Below are positions 42,398-51,598 of a stretch of 64,000 nucleotides of DNA, one piece after another. A program made the translations under genes and the position numbers. How positions within the stretch are numbered: the stretch's first letter is position 1; the number at the start of each line of letters is the position of its first letter. This stretch comes from an uncultured Eubacteriales bacterium (GTDB lineage: Bacteria > Bacillota > Clostridia > Christensenellales > Aristaeellaceae). The stretch spans positions 54,402-118,401 of the forward strand of contig CADBCY010000004.1 of NCBI GenBank assembly GCA_902793325.1, in the 5' to 3' direction. Below the pieces are notes generated by a model, which saw only the letters and a list, made by a program, of their open reading frames with translations, made no database searches and was not told where the DNA came from.

Positions 42398-43390
42398 AAG
42401 GAAAGCCAGCGCCTCGTGCCACCAGGGGAACAGCACCTCGTCGGCAGAGCGGTAGATCTCGTGCTTGCTGCCCGGGACGAGCGTCACGCCGGCGCCGCGC
42501 CTGAGCCGCGCGGCCAACTGCTTCTGCGGCCCGGACATCACCTGGTCGTCGCTCTCGGCGGCGTAGATCTTCACCGGAATCGCGATCCGCTCCGCCGCGC
42601 CGGGGGCCAGGATCTTCCCCGTCACGCCGATGGCCTCCAGCGTCCAGCTATAGGTGGGGCCGTTGTTGCTGAACTCGGGGCGGTCGCGGCGCAACGTCTC
42701 GTACCAGTCGAAGCGCTCCCGGCCGGCGGCGCAGGATGTCGCAAAGTCGTCCGGGTAGACGTAGGGCCTGGAGATGAACATGCGCTTGCGCCCCCGCCCC
42801 AGCAGCTTTGGCACGCCGCAGATCACCCGGCCGATCGGCGCGGGGATGCCGCGGAGATTCGGCGCGATCATCGGCGCGCACAGCACCGCCGCGCCGTCGA
42901 ACACCTCGGGGTACGTCTCCAGGAACAGCGCGGTCACCGCGCCGCCCATGGAGTGGGCGAACACCGACCAGGGCCGGGGCATGCCGGCGAGCACCTGATC
43001 GACGACGGCCTTCATGTCCGCCACGTACTCGCCGAAGCGATCCACGTGGGTCAGCGAAGGGCCGTCCAGGCCCTCGGCGCGCCAGGAGCGCCCGTGCCCG
43101 CGCTGGTCGAAGGCCACCACGCTCGCGCCCCGGGACAGCAGGGAATGGGTCAGCTCGTCGAACTTCTCCCCGTTCTCCGTGAAGCCGTGCACGATCATCA
43201 CCGTGCCGACGGGGTTTTCCGCATCGAAGCGGCTGGCGAAGATGGGCCTGTCCCCCGCCCCCCGCACGACGGTATCCGTTCGGACGGATTGCAGATACGG
43301 CAGCACGACGCCGTTCATGGTGTCCGCGTAGTCCTTCGACAGCGCCAGCCCGTCGGGATTGAAGCGGGTGGGATCGAGGGTGATGGGCAT
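42380..43390 (-). CDS. alpha/beta hydrolase, lysophospholipase/monoacylglycerol lipase type
   Basis: A 336-residue serine hydrolase: oxyanion segment VMIVHGFTENGEKFD, FDQRGHGRSW, nucleophile elbow FAHSMGGAV, acid in AAESDDQVM and catalytic His in PGSKHEIYRS. It probably cleaves lipid esters in the cytoplasm. GGAGG precedes the ATG. Its final codons (LTSI, stop TAA) are supplied by the terminal inverted repeat of the MITE-like element, so the natural C-terminus was probably changed. It lies 103 bases downstream of the GPH transporter gene on the same strand. Confidence 0.88.
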   Translation of the reverse strand: MPITLDPTRFNPDGLALSKDYADTMNGVVLPYLQSVRTDTVVRGAGDRPIFASRFDAENPVGTVMIVHGFTENGEKFDELTHSLLSRGASVVAFDQRGHGRSWRAEGLDGPSLTHVDRFGEYVADMKAVVDQVLAGMPRPWSVFAHSMGGAVTALFLETYPEVFDGAAVLCAPMIAPNLRGIPAPIGRVICGVPKLLGRGRKRMFISRPYVYPDDFATSCAAGRERFDWYETLRRDRPEFSNNGPTYSWTLEAIGVTGKILAPGAAERIAIPVKIYAAESDDQVMSGPQKQLAARLRRGAGVTLVPGSKHEIYRSADEVLFPWWHEALAFLILTSI

Positions 43391-43493
43391 AGTGGAGCCT
43401 CCTTTGACCGATATCGTGGATTGGGGCGGCGAGCGGCAGAGCGCGACCGGCGGGCGGTTGGGGAGGGCGCGGCGGCGCTCCCCCGTCCCATGC

Positions 43494-44852
43494 TTACTTG
43501 ATGCCCAGCTTCCGGTAGACGCTCTTCTCGTTGTACAGCATGAACAGCACCCCGCCCAGCACGCACACGGCGGCGGCGGCGATGGCGGTGATGCGGTAGC
43601 CCAGGCCGGTCTCGTAGCCGATGGTGGCGAAGGCCGTCACCAGCAGCATGGCGATGGACTGGCCCAGCTTGAAGGCAAAGGTGCGGGCGGCGTAGAACAT
43701 GCCGCTGCGGTTCTCGCCGGTCTCCAGGGCGTCCACCTCGGCGATGTCCGCCACCACCGCCTGCGGCAGTATGCCGAAGATGGCCATGGCCGGGGCGGCG
43801 ATCACGCACAGTATGTAGCCCTGCACCGCCGGGGGAATGGGCAGGTTCTGCCCGAACGCCGCGGAGTAGACGAAGCTCACCGTGAACACGCAGAACGCGA
43901 ACAGGATCAGCCGGCGCTTGCCGAACTTCGGCGTCAGCTTGTTGATGGGCACGTAGAACAGCACGCTCAGCGCCGTCATCAGCACGAAGTACACGGTCGA
44001 CATGCTCTCCTCCAGCTTCAGCAGCATCGTAACGAAGAAGGGCAGCGCCGTCTGGAACATGGTGATGCCCAGGAAATAGGCCACGTCGCTGGCGACGAAC
44101 ACCCGGAAGTCCCTGTTGCGGAAGGTGGCCGCCAGGCTCTTCACCGCCCCGGCGTCGCTGGGCACGGCGGTGACGTAGTCCTTCTCGCGGATGGTGAACA
44201 CCGGCACGAACATGCACACCATGCCGATGGCGGCGATGATGGTGAAGGTAATCCGGATGGCCATGACGCGCTCCATGTAGTTCTGCAGAAAGCCCCAGAT
44301 CACCGGCGCCACGTAGGCCACGGCCATGCCCGCGATGTAGGTGAACGAGATGGCGGTGGAGATGTTCATGCGCGTCTTCTGGTCCGAGCCAAGCTCCGGG
44401 ATCAGCGCGTTGTACGGCGTGCAGTACATGGTCATGAACAGGTAGAACAGCATCAGCATCAGGAACAGGAACAGCGCGTTGACCCAGCTCAAGCCGTTCA
44501 CCGGCGACCAGAAGGTGAGCACGCAGGCCAGCGCGAACGGGATCGCCGCCGCGCGCATGAAGGGGATGCGCCGCCCGTCCTTCGCCTTGCAGCGGTCGGA
44601 GGCGGAGGCGATCATGGGGTCGGTGACGGCGTCGAAGACGCGGCCCAGCGCCGTGATGGCGCCCAGCACCGTCAGCACGCCCAGCACCACGCGGCCCTGG
44701 GGAACGAAGATCGTCTGGCCCGCCGCCACGGTCTCGGCGTCGGGCTGGTAGAAGGGCACCAGCCAACTGGAGATCAGCGCAGCCAGCACCGACCAGCCGA
44801 ACTGGCCCACGGCAAAGCACCACACCTTGCCCGTCGAGAGCTTCTTTTTCAT
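43494..44852 (-). CDS. GPH-family (MelB-like) sugar:cation symporter
   Basis: A 452-residue, twelve-helix transporter. VFDAVTDPMIASASDRCKAKDGRRIPFM is the family signature loop after helix 2, with further GPH-like MYCTPYNALIPEL. These symporters take up glycosides, pentosides or hexuronides with Na+ or H+. No glycosidase is adjacent; the neighbouring hydrolase is lipase-like. GAAGGAGAGG precedes the ATG and a promoter is at 44922-44950. Confidence 0.9.
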   Translation of the reverse strand: MKKKLSTGKVWCFAVGQFGWSVLAALISSWLVPFYQPDAETVAAGQTIFVPQGRVVLGVLTVLGAITALGRVFDAVTDPMIASASDRCKAKDGRRIPFMRAAAIPFALACVLTFWSPVNGLSWVNALFLFLMLMLFYLFMTMYCTPYNALIPELGSDQKTRMNISTAISFTYIAGMAVAYVAPVIWGFLQNYMERVMAIRITFTIIAAIGMVCMFVPVFTIREKDYVTAVPSDAGAVKSLAATFRNRDFRVFVASDVAYFLGITMFQTALPFFVTMLLKLEESMSTVYFVLMTALSVLFYVPINKLTPKFGKRRLILFAFCVFTVSFVYSAAFGQNLPIPPAVQGYILCVIAAPAMAIFGILPQAVVADIAEVDALETGENRSGMFYAARTFAFKLGQSIAMLLVTAFATIGYETGLGYRITAIAAAAVCVLGGVLFMLYNEKSVYRKLGIK

Positions 44853-44880
44853 CGTATTCCTCTCCTTCTTCCCCGGGATG

Positions 44881-44919
44881 GCGCCGCGGCGCGGGATGTC
44901 CCGCCGGCGCGCTTTTTTT
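44881..44919. other. GC-rich leader hairpin of the GPH gene, T7 on the plus side
   Basis: An imperfect long stem (44881-44896 with 44899-44912), then TTTTTTT on the plus strand. It lies in the leader of the minus-strand transporter gene; on the plus strand it could stop antisense transcripts. Confidence 0.45.
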
Positions 44920-44921
44920 CC

Positions 44922-44950
44922 ATTCTACCATAGAACGCCGCTCTGGGCAA
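44922..44950 (-). promoter_or_regulatory. sigma-A promoter for the GPH transporter gene
   Basis: Minus strand TTGCCC, 17-base spacer, TAGAAT. Confidence 0.7.
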
Positions 44951-44974
44951 GACAAAGCTCCCCCGCGGGAGCAC

Positions 44975-45003
44975 TTGCATTTTCCCCGGCGCTTTACTAT
45001 AAT
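44975..45003 (+). promoter_or_regulatory. sigma-A promoter for the second aldo/keto reductase
   Basis: TTGCAT, 17-base spacer, TATAAT; 29 bases before the chosen ATG. Confidence 0.8.
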
Positions 45004-45032
45004 AATGTCATCATCGGATGGGAGGCATGGCC

Positions 45033-46214
45033 ATGCAGTACAGGACCAATCCCCGTAACGGCGAGGCGCTCTCGGCGCTGGGCTTCGGGTGCATGCGCTT
45101 TACCCGCAAGGGCGGCGGCATCGACCAGGAAAAGGCCAACCGCGAGCTGATGCTGGCGCTGGAGCAGGGCGTCAACTACTTTGACACCGCCTACGTCTAC
45201 CCCGGCAGCGAGGTCTGCCTGGGCAACTTTCTCGAAACCTACCGCTGCCGCGACCGGCTGAACATCGCCACCAAGCTGCCGCAGTACCGGCTGCACAAGC
45301 CGGGCGACGCGGAGCGCTACTTCGCGGAGGAGCTGGAGCGCCTGCACACCGACCACATCGACTACTACCTGATGCACATGCTCAACGACGCCCGAAGCTG
45401 GGCGCGGCTGTGCGAGCTGGGCGTGGACGCCTGGCTGCGGGAGAAGCTGAAGTCGGGCGCCATCCGCAACGCGGGCTTCTCCTTCCACGGCAGCGCGGAG
45501 CAGTTCAAGGCGCTGGTGGACGCCTGGGACTGGGACTTCTGCCAGATCCAGTTCAACTACATGGACGAGCACAGCCAGGCGGGGCTGGAGGGCCTGCGCT
45601 ACGCGGCGTCGAAGGGGCTGCCGGTCATCATCATGGAGCCGCTGCGCGGCGGGCGGCTGGTGAACGGCCTGCCCACGGCGGCCAGGAAGCGGTTCGAGCA
45701 GGCGGAGCCGAAGCGCAGCCCGGCGGACTGGGGCCTGCGGTGGATCTGGAACCACCCGGAGGTCACCGTGGTGCTGTCGGGCATGAACGACGTCAGCCAG
45801 GTGGAGGAGAACTGCCGCATCGCCTCCGAGGCGCTGCCGAACCGGCTCACCGACGGGGAGCTGGCCCTGTACGAGGCCGTGCTGGCGGACATCCGCGCGG
45901 GCACGAAGGTGGGCTGCACCGGCTGCAACTACTGCCAGCCCTGCCCGCAGGGCGTGGCCATCCCCACCTGCTTTGCGGCCTACAACGACACCTACGCGGA
46001 CAGCTACTTCACGGGCCTGCGCGAGTACTTCATGTGCACCACGCTGCGCAAAGCGCCCAGCAACGCGGGCCTATGCATCAAGTGCGGCAAGTGCGAGCAG
46101 CACTGTCCGCAGCACATCGAGATCCGCAAGGAGCTGGACAACGTAAAGCGGCGCCTGGAAACGCCCATCTACAAGATCGGCGCCTGGGGCGCAAAACTTA
46201 TCATGAAGTACTGA
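45033..46214 (+). CDS. aldo/keto reductase with C-terminal 2[4Fe-4S] ferredoxin domain (second copy type)
   Basis: A 393-residue protein of the same architecture as the one at 3227. Tetrad residues are in FDTAYVYPG, ATKLPQY and DYYLMHM (His of the active site); the iron-sulfur part has CTGCNYCQPCPQG and CIKCGKCEQHCPQH. The two proteins differ clearly, so this is not a recent duplication. Start 45033 is chosen over 45018 and 45027 because GGGAGG sits seven bases upstream of it. Single gene, ended by a hairpin at 46328-46356. Confidence 0.9.
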   Translation: MQYRTNPRNGEALSALGFGCMRFTRKGGGIDQEKANRELMLALEQGVNYFDTAYVYPGSEVCLGNFLETYRCRDRLNIATKLPQYRLHKPGDAERYFAEELERLHTDHIDYYLMHMLNDARSWARLCELGVDAWLREKLKSGAIRNAGFSFHGSAEQFKALVDAWDWDFCQIQFNYMDEHSQAGLEGLRYAASKGLPVIIMEPLRGGRLVNGLPTAARKRFEQAEPKRSPADWGLRWIWNHPEVTVVLSGMNDVSQVEENCRIASEALPNRLTDGELALYEAVLADIRAGTKVGCTGCNYCQPCPQGVAIPTCFAAYNDTYADSYFTGLREYFMCTTLRKAPSNAGLCIKCGKCEQHCPQHIEIRKELDNVKRRLETPIYKIGAWGAKLIMKY

Positions 46215-46256
46215 CCGGTAGTACCGGCAGACATATGCTGCCGCCTACGGACGGCC

Positions 46257-46289
46257 GGCCCTTGCCCCGGAGTATTTGGGGCAAGGGCC
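46257..46289 (+). terminator. hairpin downstream of the aldo/keto reductase gene
   Basis: Perfect 12-bp stem GGCCCTTGCCCC/GGGGCAAGGGCC, no T run. Confidence 0.55.
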
Positions 46290-46327
46290 TATGCTCGCGG
46301 TCCGGCAGGGCGAACATCGAAACCATC

Positions 46328-46366
46328 CGCCCGCCCCGTCGATTATGGGGCGGGCGTCTGTGTTTT
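46328..46366 (+). terminator. terminator downstream of the aldo/keto reductase gene
   Basis: Ten-bp stem CGCCCGCCCC/GGGGCGGGCG, then TCTGTGTTTTT. Confidence 0.75.
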
Positions 46367-46393
46367 TGGGGGGCGTGTCATCAGGGTTTACGA

Positions 46394-46487
46394 CAGAGTG
46401 GTGAGAAAGGCCGGCGCAGATATTTGCATTTTAGATTGAGAATAGTATCAGGGAATCTCCGCGGTTGCGGCCTTTATCGACGCTCTG
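46394..46487. repeat. palindromic interspersed repeat, copy B (chimeric with the MITE-like core)
   Basis: Ends CAGAG..CTCTG inverted; left half GAGAAAGGCCGGCGCA is identical to copy A (2191-2275); right half (46455-46487) matches copies A and D. The centre TTTTAGATTGAGAATAGTAT (46429-46448) matches the terminal repeat of the element at 42224-42397. Confidence 0.7.
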
Positions 46488-46515
46488 AAGGCCCGGCGCA
46501 TGTGCGCCGGGCCTT
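46488..46515. terminator. hairpin between repeat copy B and the binding-protein gene
   Basis: Perfect 13-bp stem AAGGCCCGGCGCA/TGCGCCGGGCCTT; likely 3' end of the minus-strand importer operon despite a weak T tract. Confidence 0.6.
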
Positions 46516-46534
46516 CTTGGGTTTGGTTCGGGAA

Positions 46535-47548
46535 TTACAGGATGCCCACCCAGGCGTCCACGGTGTCCTTGGTGAAGCTGTTCAGCTTGTTCAGGAACAG
46601 GATGGTGCCGCCGTCGTCAGACTCGGTGACTTCCAGCTCGCCCAGCTCGGGCACTTCCAGCTTCTCGCCCACGGCGCCGGTGAAGTCGCCCTTCACCATC
46701 GCGACCGCCGCGTAGGAGGAAGCGTAGCCCAGCTCGATCGGGTTCCACAGGAAGGTCTCGTCCGCGATGCCCGCGTCGATGAACTCCTTCATGTCGGTGG
46801 CCAGGGTCAGGCCGGTGACCTTCACGTCGCGGCCGGCGTCCTGGATGCACTTGGACACGGCGGGGCCGCCCACGGTGGTGGGGGTGATGATGCCCTTCAG
46901 GTCGGGATACTTGTCCAGCAGGGCCTGGGTCTCGTTGAAGGACTTGGTGTACTCGTCGTCGCCGTACACCACGTCAACCAGCTCGATGTTGGCGTACTTG
47001 GGATCGCCGGACTCCAGGGCCTCCTTGATGAAGGAGATCCACAGGTTCTGGTTGGGCGCGGTGGCCATGGCGGACACGATGGCGATCTGGCCTTCGCCGC
47101 CGATGCTGTTCACGATGGAATCCAGCTGGGTCACGCCGATCACCTTCGCGGAAGCGGGCTCGACGTCCAGGTCGCGGCCTTCGGGATCCACCTTGGCGTC
47201 CCAGGAGATGACCTTGATGCCGGCGTCGCGGGCCTCGTTGCAGACGTCCACCAGCGCGGCGGGGTCGTTCGCGGAGATGCACAGCACGTCCACGCCCTGG
47301 GCGATGTAGTTCTCGATAATGCGGATCTGGCCGTCGGAGGAGCCGTCGTCGGGACCGTCGTGCATGAACTCGAAGCCGAGCTCGTCAGCGGCCTTCTGGA
47401 AGCCTTCGACACCGGCCTGGAAGTAGGCGTTGCCGGACTGCTTGTAGACGACGCCGATGGTGATACCTTCGCCCGCCTTCTCAGCGAACGCGGCGCTGAC
47501 GCTGAGCACCAGCATCATTGCCAGAACGAGAGCCAATACTTTCTTCAT
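46535..47548 (-). CDS. sugar ABC importer binding protein, RhaS/LsrB type
   Basis: A 337-residue periplasmic-binding-type receptor: signal peptide MKKVLALVLAMMLVLSVSAA, cleaved after AFA, then ITIGVVYKQSGNAYFQAGVEG and IAQGVDVLCISANDPAALV, which are close to rhamnose (RhaS) and autoinducer-2 (LsrB) receptors. No lipobox. GGAGG lies eight bases before the ATG. Last gene of an ATPase-permease-permease-receptor operon. No rhamnose or AI-2 metabolic gene is adjacent, so the sugar is not certain. Confidence 0.88.
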   Translation of the reverse strand: MKKVLALVLAMMLVLSVSAAFAEKAGEGITIGVVYKQSGNAYFQAGVEGFQKAADELGFEFMHDGPDDGSSDGQIRIIENYIAQGVDVLCISANDPAALVDVCNEARDAGIKVISWDAKVDPEGRDLDVEPASAKVIGVTQLDSIVNSIGGEGQIAIVSAMATAPNQNLWISFIKEALESGDPKYANIELVDVVYGDDEYTKSFNETQALLDKYPDLKGIITPTTVGGPAVSKCIQDAGRDVKVTGLTLATDMKEFIDAGIADETFLWNPIELGYASSYAAVAMVKGDFTGAVGEKLEVPELGELEVTESDDGGTILFLNKLNSFTKDTVDAWVGIL

Positions 47549-47597
47549 AGGGAAATACCTCCTTGTTTATTTACTCCGGGATCTTGCCCGGCAGTAA

Positions 47598-48686
47598 TCA
47601 GTGACCGGCCGCGGCGTTGGCCGCCGCGGTTTCCGCGCGGCGCCTGGCGACCTTGCGGGCGTTCTGGATGTCCTCGATGATGTTGGGCACCAGCACCGAC
47701 AGGATCAGGATGACGCCCACGGACATGTTGACCGCGGAATCCGGGAAGCCGTACAGCGTGCCCAGGCCGAACTTCACCACGCCGAACACCACCAGCGAGA
47801 TGGTCGCGCCGACGACGCTGCCCTTGCCGCCGTTGGTGGAGAAGCCGCCCAGCACCGCCGCGGCGATGGCGTACATGTGGTAGCCGTCCATGATGTCCGC
47901 CTTGACGGAGGAGGACGAGTTGCCCACGAAGAAGATGCCGGTGACGGCGCTCATGAAGCCCGCGATGACGAAGCACCAGAACTTGATGGTATCCACCCGC
48001 ACGCCGGAGTAGTAGGTCGCGGCGGCGTTGGTGCCGATGGCGAAGATCTTGCGGCCGTTGCCGGTGCGGTGCAGCCAGAAGTAGAACACCACCGCCAGCA
48101 CGAAGTAGATCGGGATGGAGATGGGGACTTGCAGCCCGCCCACCTTCAAGAGCTGGTTCAGGTTGCTCAGCGACTTGAACGTGGGGTCCTTGAACGTCAG
48201 CGTCTCGCCGCCGATCAGCAGGTAGCTGAACCCGCGGAAGAAGAGCTGCGTCGCCAGCGTGATGATCATGGGGAACAGTTCCTTGAACCGGGTGACCAGG
48301 AAGCCGTTCAGCGCGCCGCACAGCGCGCCCACCAGCAGGCAGGCCAGCAGGGCCGTCGCCAGCGCCGCGGGGCTGCCGTTCTCCGCGCCGCCCGCCAGCC
48401 GGTTGTAGGTCACGCCCAGCGTGACCACCGACAGCGTGCCGATGGCGCCCACGGAGATGTCGATATCGCCCATCGCCAGGATCAGCATCATGCCCAGCGT
48501 CATGAAGCTGTAGAGGAAGTAGGGGCGCATGCTGCGCAGTACGTTGGCGAAGTAGAAGATCTCCTTCTTCTGCGCCCCGGAGGCGATGCGGGAGGCGTCG
48601 GTGATCTTGAACGCCAGGCACATCGCCGCCAGCAGGAGGACCAGGAAGAATTCCCAGCTCTTCAGAAATGACTTCATCTTCTGCAT
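47598..48686 (-). CDS. sugar ABC importer permease 2 (RhaQ/LsrD type)
   Basis: A 362-residue membrane permease of the BPD_transp_2 family (MGDIDISVGAIGTLSVV; GNGRKIFAIGTNAAATYYSGVR). AGGAGG precedes the ATG, which shares one base with the stop of permease 1 (TGATG). The C-terminus ends in a charged, Ala-rich tail. Works as a heterodimer with permease 1. Confidence 0.9.
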   Translation of the reverse strand: MQKMKSFLKSWEFFLVLLLAAMCLAFKITDASRIASGAQKKEIFYFANVLRSMRPYFLYSFMTLGMMLILAMGDIDISVGAIGTLSVVTLGVTYNRLAGGAENGSPAALATALLACLLVGALCGALNGFLVTRFKELFPMIITLATQLFFRGFSYLLIGGETLTFKDPTFKSLSNLNQLLKVGGLQVPISIPIYFVLAVVFYFWLHRTGNGRKIFAIGTNAAATYYSGVRVDTIKFWCFVIAGFMSAVTGIFFVGNSSSSVKADIMDGYHMYAIAAAVLGGFSTNGGKGSVVGATISLVVFGVVKFGLGTLYGFPDSAVNMSVGVILILSVLVPNIIEDIQNARKVARRRAETAAANAAAGH

Positions 48687-49699
48687 CAGATATTCCTCCT
48701 TGCCAGGTCCTGCTTCTCGGCGATGCGCTGCAGGATGACGTTCAGCAGGATGGCCACCAGCAGCAGTATGCCCTTGATGAACTCGGTAATCATGGAGTTG
48801 CCGATACCCATTTGCGGGATGGCGGAATCGATGAACGCGATCATCAGCGCGCCGATGACCACGCCGGAGATCTTGCCGTAGCCGCCGGTGACGGCCACGC
48901 CGCCCAGCACGCAGGCCGCGATGGTGAACATCTCGTCGCCCAGGGCCGAGCCCTTCTCGATGGCCGCGTAGAAGGCCAGCCACATGATGCCGGCCAGGCC
49001 CGCGGTCGCGCCGCAGATGGTGTGGGCCAGCAGGCGGATGCGGTTGATGTGCACGCCGCGCATCTGCGCCGCCTCGGCATTGGAGCCGACGGCGTACAGG
49101 TTGCGGCCCGTGCGGGTGTATTTCAGGAACACGCCGGTCGCCACCACCACCAGCACCGCCAGCCAGACCAGGAACGGCAGGCCCAGGAAGGAGTGGTTGA
49201 TGAGGCTGTCCTTGAAGCCCTGCGTCAACTGGGTGGGGTTGATCTTGTTCATGCCCAGCAGCCAGTCCATCGGGATGAGCGCGCGCACGATGTAGCTCGT
49301 CGACAGCGTGACGATCAGCGAGATGACCCGGCCATAGCTCATCAGCACGCCGTTGATCAGGCCCACGACCGCGCCGATGGCGATGCCCAGCAGGAACATG
49401 ACGAAGGTGGACTGGATCGCCCCGGTGCTCATCAGCTTGCCCGCCACCGCGCCGGCGAAGGCCAGGATCGCGGTGATGGAGATGTCGATGGAGCCGATCA
49501 GCAGCACGCACAGCATGCCGCAGCACATGACCATGTTGATGGAGCCGTTCTTCAATACGTTCAGCCAGCTCTTGCCCAGGTACCCGGGCACCCGGATGCT
49601 CACCAGGATCAGCAGCAGCGCCAGCACCGCCAGCAGGGGAATTTCACGATGCTCGATCAGAATCGAGTAAATCGGCTTTCGCTCTTTCTTCGTCTGCAT
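48686..49699 (-). CDS. sugar ABC importer permease 1 (RhaP/LsrC type)
   Basis: A 337-residue permease with GSIDISITAILAFAGAVAGK and GRNLYAVGSNAEAAQMRGVH, the conserved loops of ribose/rhamnose-type permeases, and about nine membrane segments. GGGGGGCGG lies ten bases before the ATG. It follows the ATPase gene by 18 bases. Confidence 0.9.
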   Translation of the reverse strand: MQTKKERKPIYSILIEHREIPLLAVLALLLILVSIRVPGYLGKSWLNVLKNGSINMVMCCGMLCVLLIGSIDISITAILAFAGAVAGKLMSTGAIQSTFVMFLLGIAIGAVVGLINGVLMSYGRVISLIVTLSTSYIVRALIPMDWLLGMNKINPTQLTQGFKDSLINHSFLGLPFLVWLAVLVVVATGVFLKYTRTGRNLYAVGSNAEAAQMRGVHINRIRLLAHTICGATAGLAGIMWLAFYAAIEKGSALGDEMFTIAACVLGGVAVTGGYGKISGVVIGALMIAFIDSAIPQMGIGNSMITEFIKGILLLVAILLNVILQRIAEKQDLARRNI

Positions 49700-49717
49700 A
49701 TTCTATCCGCCCCCCAC

Positions 49718-51217
49718 TCACTTCTTCTGCGGCATGGCCGCGGCGAGGATGGTATCCTGGTCGAGGCCCTTGGTCTCGGTGAATTCCTTCGTGACCTTGC
49801 CCTCGCTCATCACGTAGATGCGGTCGGACATGTTGATGACCTCCGGCAGCTCCGAGGAGATCATCAGGATGCCCAGGCCCTGGCCGGCGAGATCGGACAT
49901 GATCTCATAGATGGCGGCCTTGCTGCCCACGTCCACGCCCTTGGTGGGCTCGTCGAGTATGATGAGCTTCGGCTCCGCCGCCAACTGCTTGGCCACGACC
50001 ACCTTCTGCTGGTTGCCGCCGGACAGCGCGCCCGTGTGGGTGTCGGTGTCGGGGGCCTTGATGGCCAGCAGCTTTTTCATCTTATTGGAGAGTTCGTACT
50101 CCTTGCCCCGCTGGATGAAGATGCCCTTCTGGCAGTCCTTCAGCACGGACAGGGAGATGTTGTGGTTGATGGACCACTGCAGCAGCAGGCCCTCCTTCTG
50201 CCGGTTCTCCGGCAGCATGCCCAGGCCGCGGGCCATCATCTGGGTGGGCGTCTGGTCGTGGACCTCCTCGCCCCGGAAGTAGATCTTGCCGGAATCGGGT
50301 TTGGTCACGCCGAACACCGACTCCATGACCTCCGTGCGGCCCGCACCGACCAGGCCCGTCACGCCCACGATCTCGCCCGCGCGCACGGTCATGTTGATGT
50401 CCCGGTAGAAGCCGGTGCGGGACAGGTGCTCCAGCTTCAGGAGCTCCTCGCCCACCTGCGTCTCCTTCTTGGGGAACAGCTGGGTGATCTCGCGGCCCAC
50501 CATGTGGTGCACCAGCATCGGCTGGTCCACCTCGTCCAGGTTCCAGGTGCCGATGTACTGCGCGTCGCGGAACACGGTCACGCGGTCGGCCAGGCCGAAG
50601 ATGTCCTCGAAGCGGTGGGAAATCAGTATGATGCCGACGCCCTGGTCGCGCAGGCGGCGGGCGATGGCGTACAGATCCTCCGCCTCGCGCTGGGAGAGGG
50701 ACGCCGTCGGCTCGTCCATAATGAGGATCTTGGCGTCCATCGAGAGCGCCTTGGCGATCTCGACCAGCTGCTGCTGGCCGACCGTCAGCGAGCCGACCGA
50801 CGCCGTGGGGCTCAGGTTCGCCTCGATGGAGTCCAGCAGCTTCTTCGCCTCGCGGTTCATCCTCGGCCAGTCGATGAACGGGCCGATCTTGAACTCATGG
50901 CCGATGAAGATGTTCTCCGCCACGCTGAGGTCGGGATAGGACGCCGCGTGCTGGTAGATGGCCGCGATGCCCCGCTCCTGGGCGGTGATGGGATCGGTCA
51001 TGACCACCGTTTCGCCGTTCAGTATGATCTCGCCGCCGTCGGGCTGGTGCACGCCGGTCAGCGTCTTGATAAAGGTCGACTTTCCGGCGCCGTTCTCGCC
51101 CACCAGCGCGTGGATTTCGCCCGCCTTCAGGTTGAAGTGGACGTTGTCCAGCGCCTTGACGCCGGGGAAGATCTTGGTGATCCCCTTCATTTCCAGAATA
51201 TATTCTGAGCCAGGCAT
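49718..51217 (-). CDS. sugar ABC importer, double ATP-binding protein (RhaT/RbsA type)
   Basis: A 499-residue tandem ATPase. First half: Walker A GENGAGKST, signature LTVGQQQLVEIAKAL, Walker B ILIMDEPTASLSQRE. Second half: GLVGAGRTEVMESVFG, signature LSGGNQQKVVVAKQL, Walker B LIILDEPTKGVDVGSK. Start at 51217 because CGGAGG precedes it. It leads the four-gene sugar importer operon from a promoter at 51270-51299. Confidence 0.92.
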   Translation of the reverse strand: MPGSEYILEMKGITKIFPGVKALDNVHFNLKAGEIHALVGENGAGKSTFIKTLTGVHQPDGGEIILNGETVVMTDPITAQERGIAAIYQHAASYPDLSVAENIFIGHEFKIGPFIDWPRMNREAKKLLDSIEANLSPTASVGSLTVGQQQLVEIAKALSMDAKILIMDEPTASLSQREAEDLYAIARRLRDQGVGIILISHRFEDIFGLADRVTVFRDAQYIGTWNLDEVDQPMLVHHMVGREITQLFPKKETQVGEELLKLEHLSRTGFYRDINMTVRAGEIVGVTGLVGAGRTEVMESVFGVTKPDSGKIYFRGEEVHDQTPTQMMARGLGMLPENRQKEGLLLQWSINHNISLSVLKDCQKGIFIQRGKEYELSNKMKKLLAIKAPDTDTHTGALSGGNQQKVVVAKQLAAEPKLIILDEPTKGVDVGSKAAIYEIMSDLAGQGLGILMISSELPEVINMSDRIYVMSEGKVTKEFTETKGLDQDTILAAAMPQKK

Positions 51218-51269
51218 TTTTCCGCCTCCGTTCTCCCATTGCCATGCTGACGATTTTGTTCTAATTAAC

Positions 51270-51299
51270 ATTATAAACTTCTTCTCGCCGGATTGTCAA
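51270..51299 (-). promoter_or_regulatory. sigma-A promoter for the sugar importer operon
   Basis: Minus strand perfect TTGACA, 18-base spacer, TATAAT. Confidence 0.85.
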
Positions 51300-51439
51300 G
51301 GTTATTCTCCTTTTTTCTGTACCATAAAGACAGGCCGCGGTCGCCCCGCTTCACGTTCGCCCGGCGCACCCGCGCGCCGCCGCGGCGCACGGGTCCGAAA
51401 ACTTTACAGCCCATCCTCCCCAAGGGCTTCCAAATGCCC

Positions 51440-51468
51440 TTGACAAACGGCAGAAAAGGTAGTATAAT
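51440..51468 (+). promoter_or_regulatory. sigma-A promoter for tRNA-Pro
   Basis: Perfect TTGACA, 17-base spacer, TATAAT. Confidence 0.85.
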
Positions 51469-51521
51469 CATTGATGTTGTCGAAGCGAGCCGGGCGTCGT
51501 TGCCCGCCGCAGATGCGATTT

Positions 51522-51598
51522 CTGGGTGTAGCGCAGTTTGGTAGCGTGCTTGAATGGGGTTCAAGAGGCCGAGAGTTCAAATCTCTCCACCCAGACCA
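51522..51598 (+). tRNA. tRNA-Pro (anticodon GGG)
   Basis: A 77-base cloverleaf with encoded CCA. Acceptor stem CTGGGTG/CACCCAG is perfect; the anticodon loop ATGGGGT between CTTGA and TCAAG gives GGG (reads CCC/CCU). T loop TTCAAAT. Confidence 0.96.
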
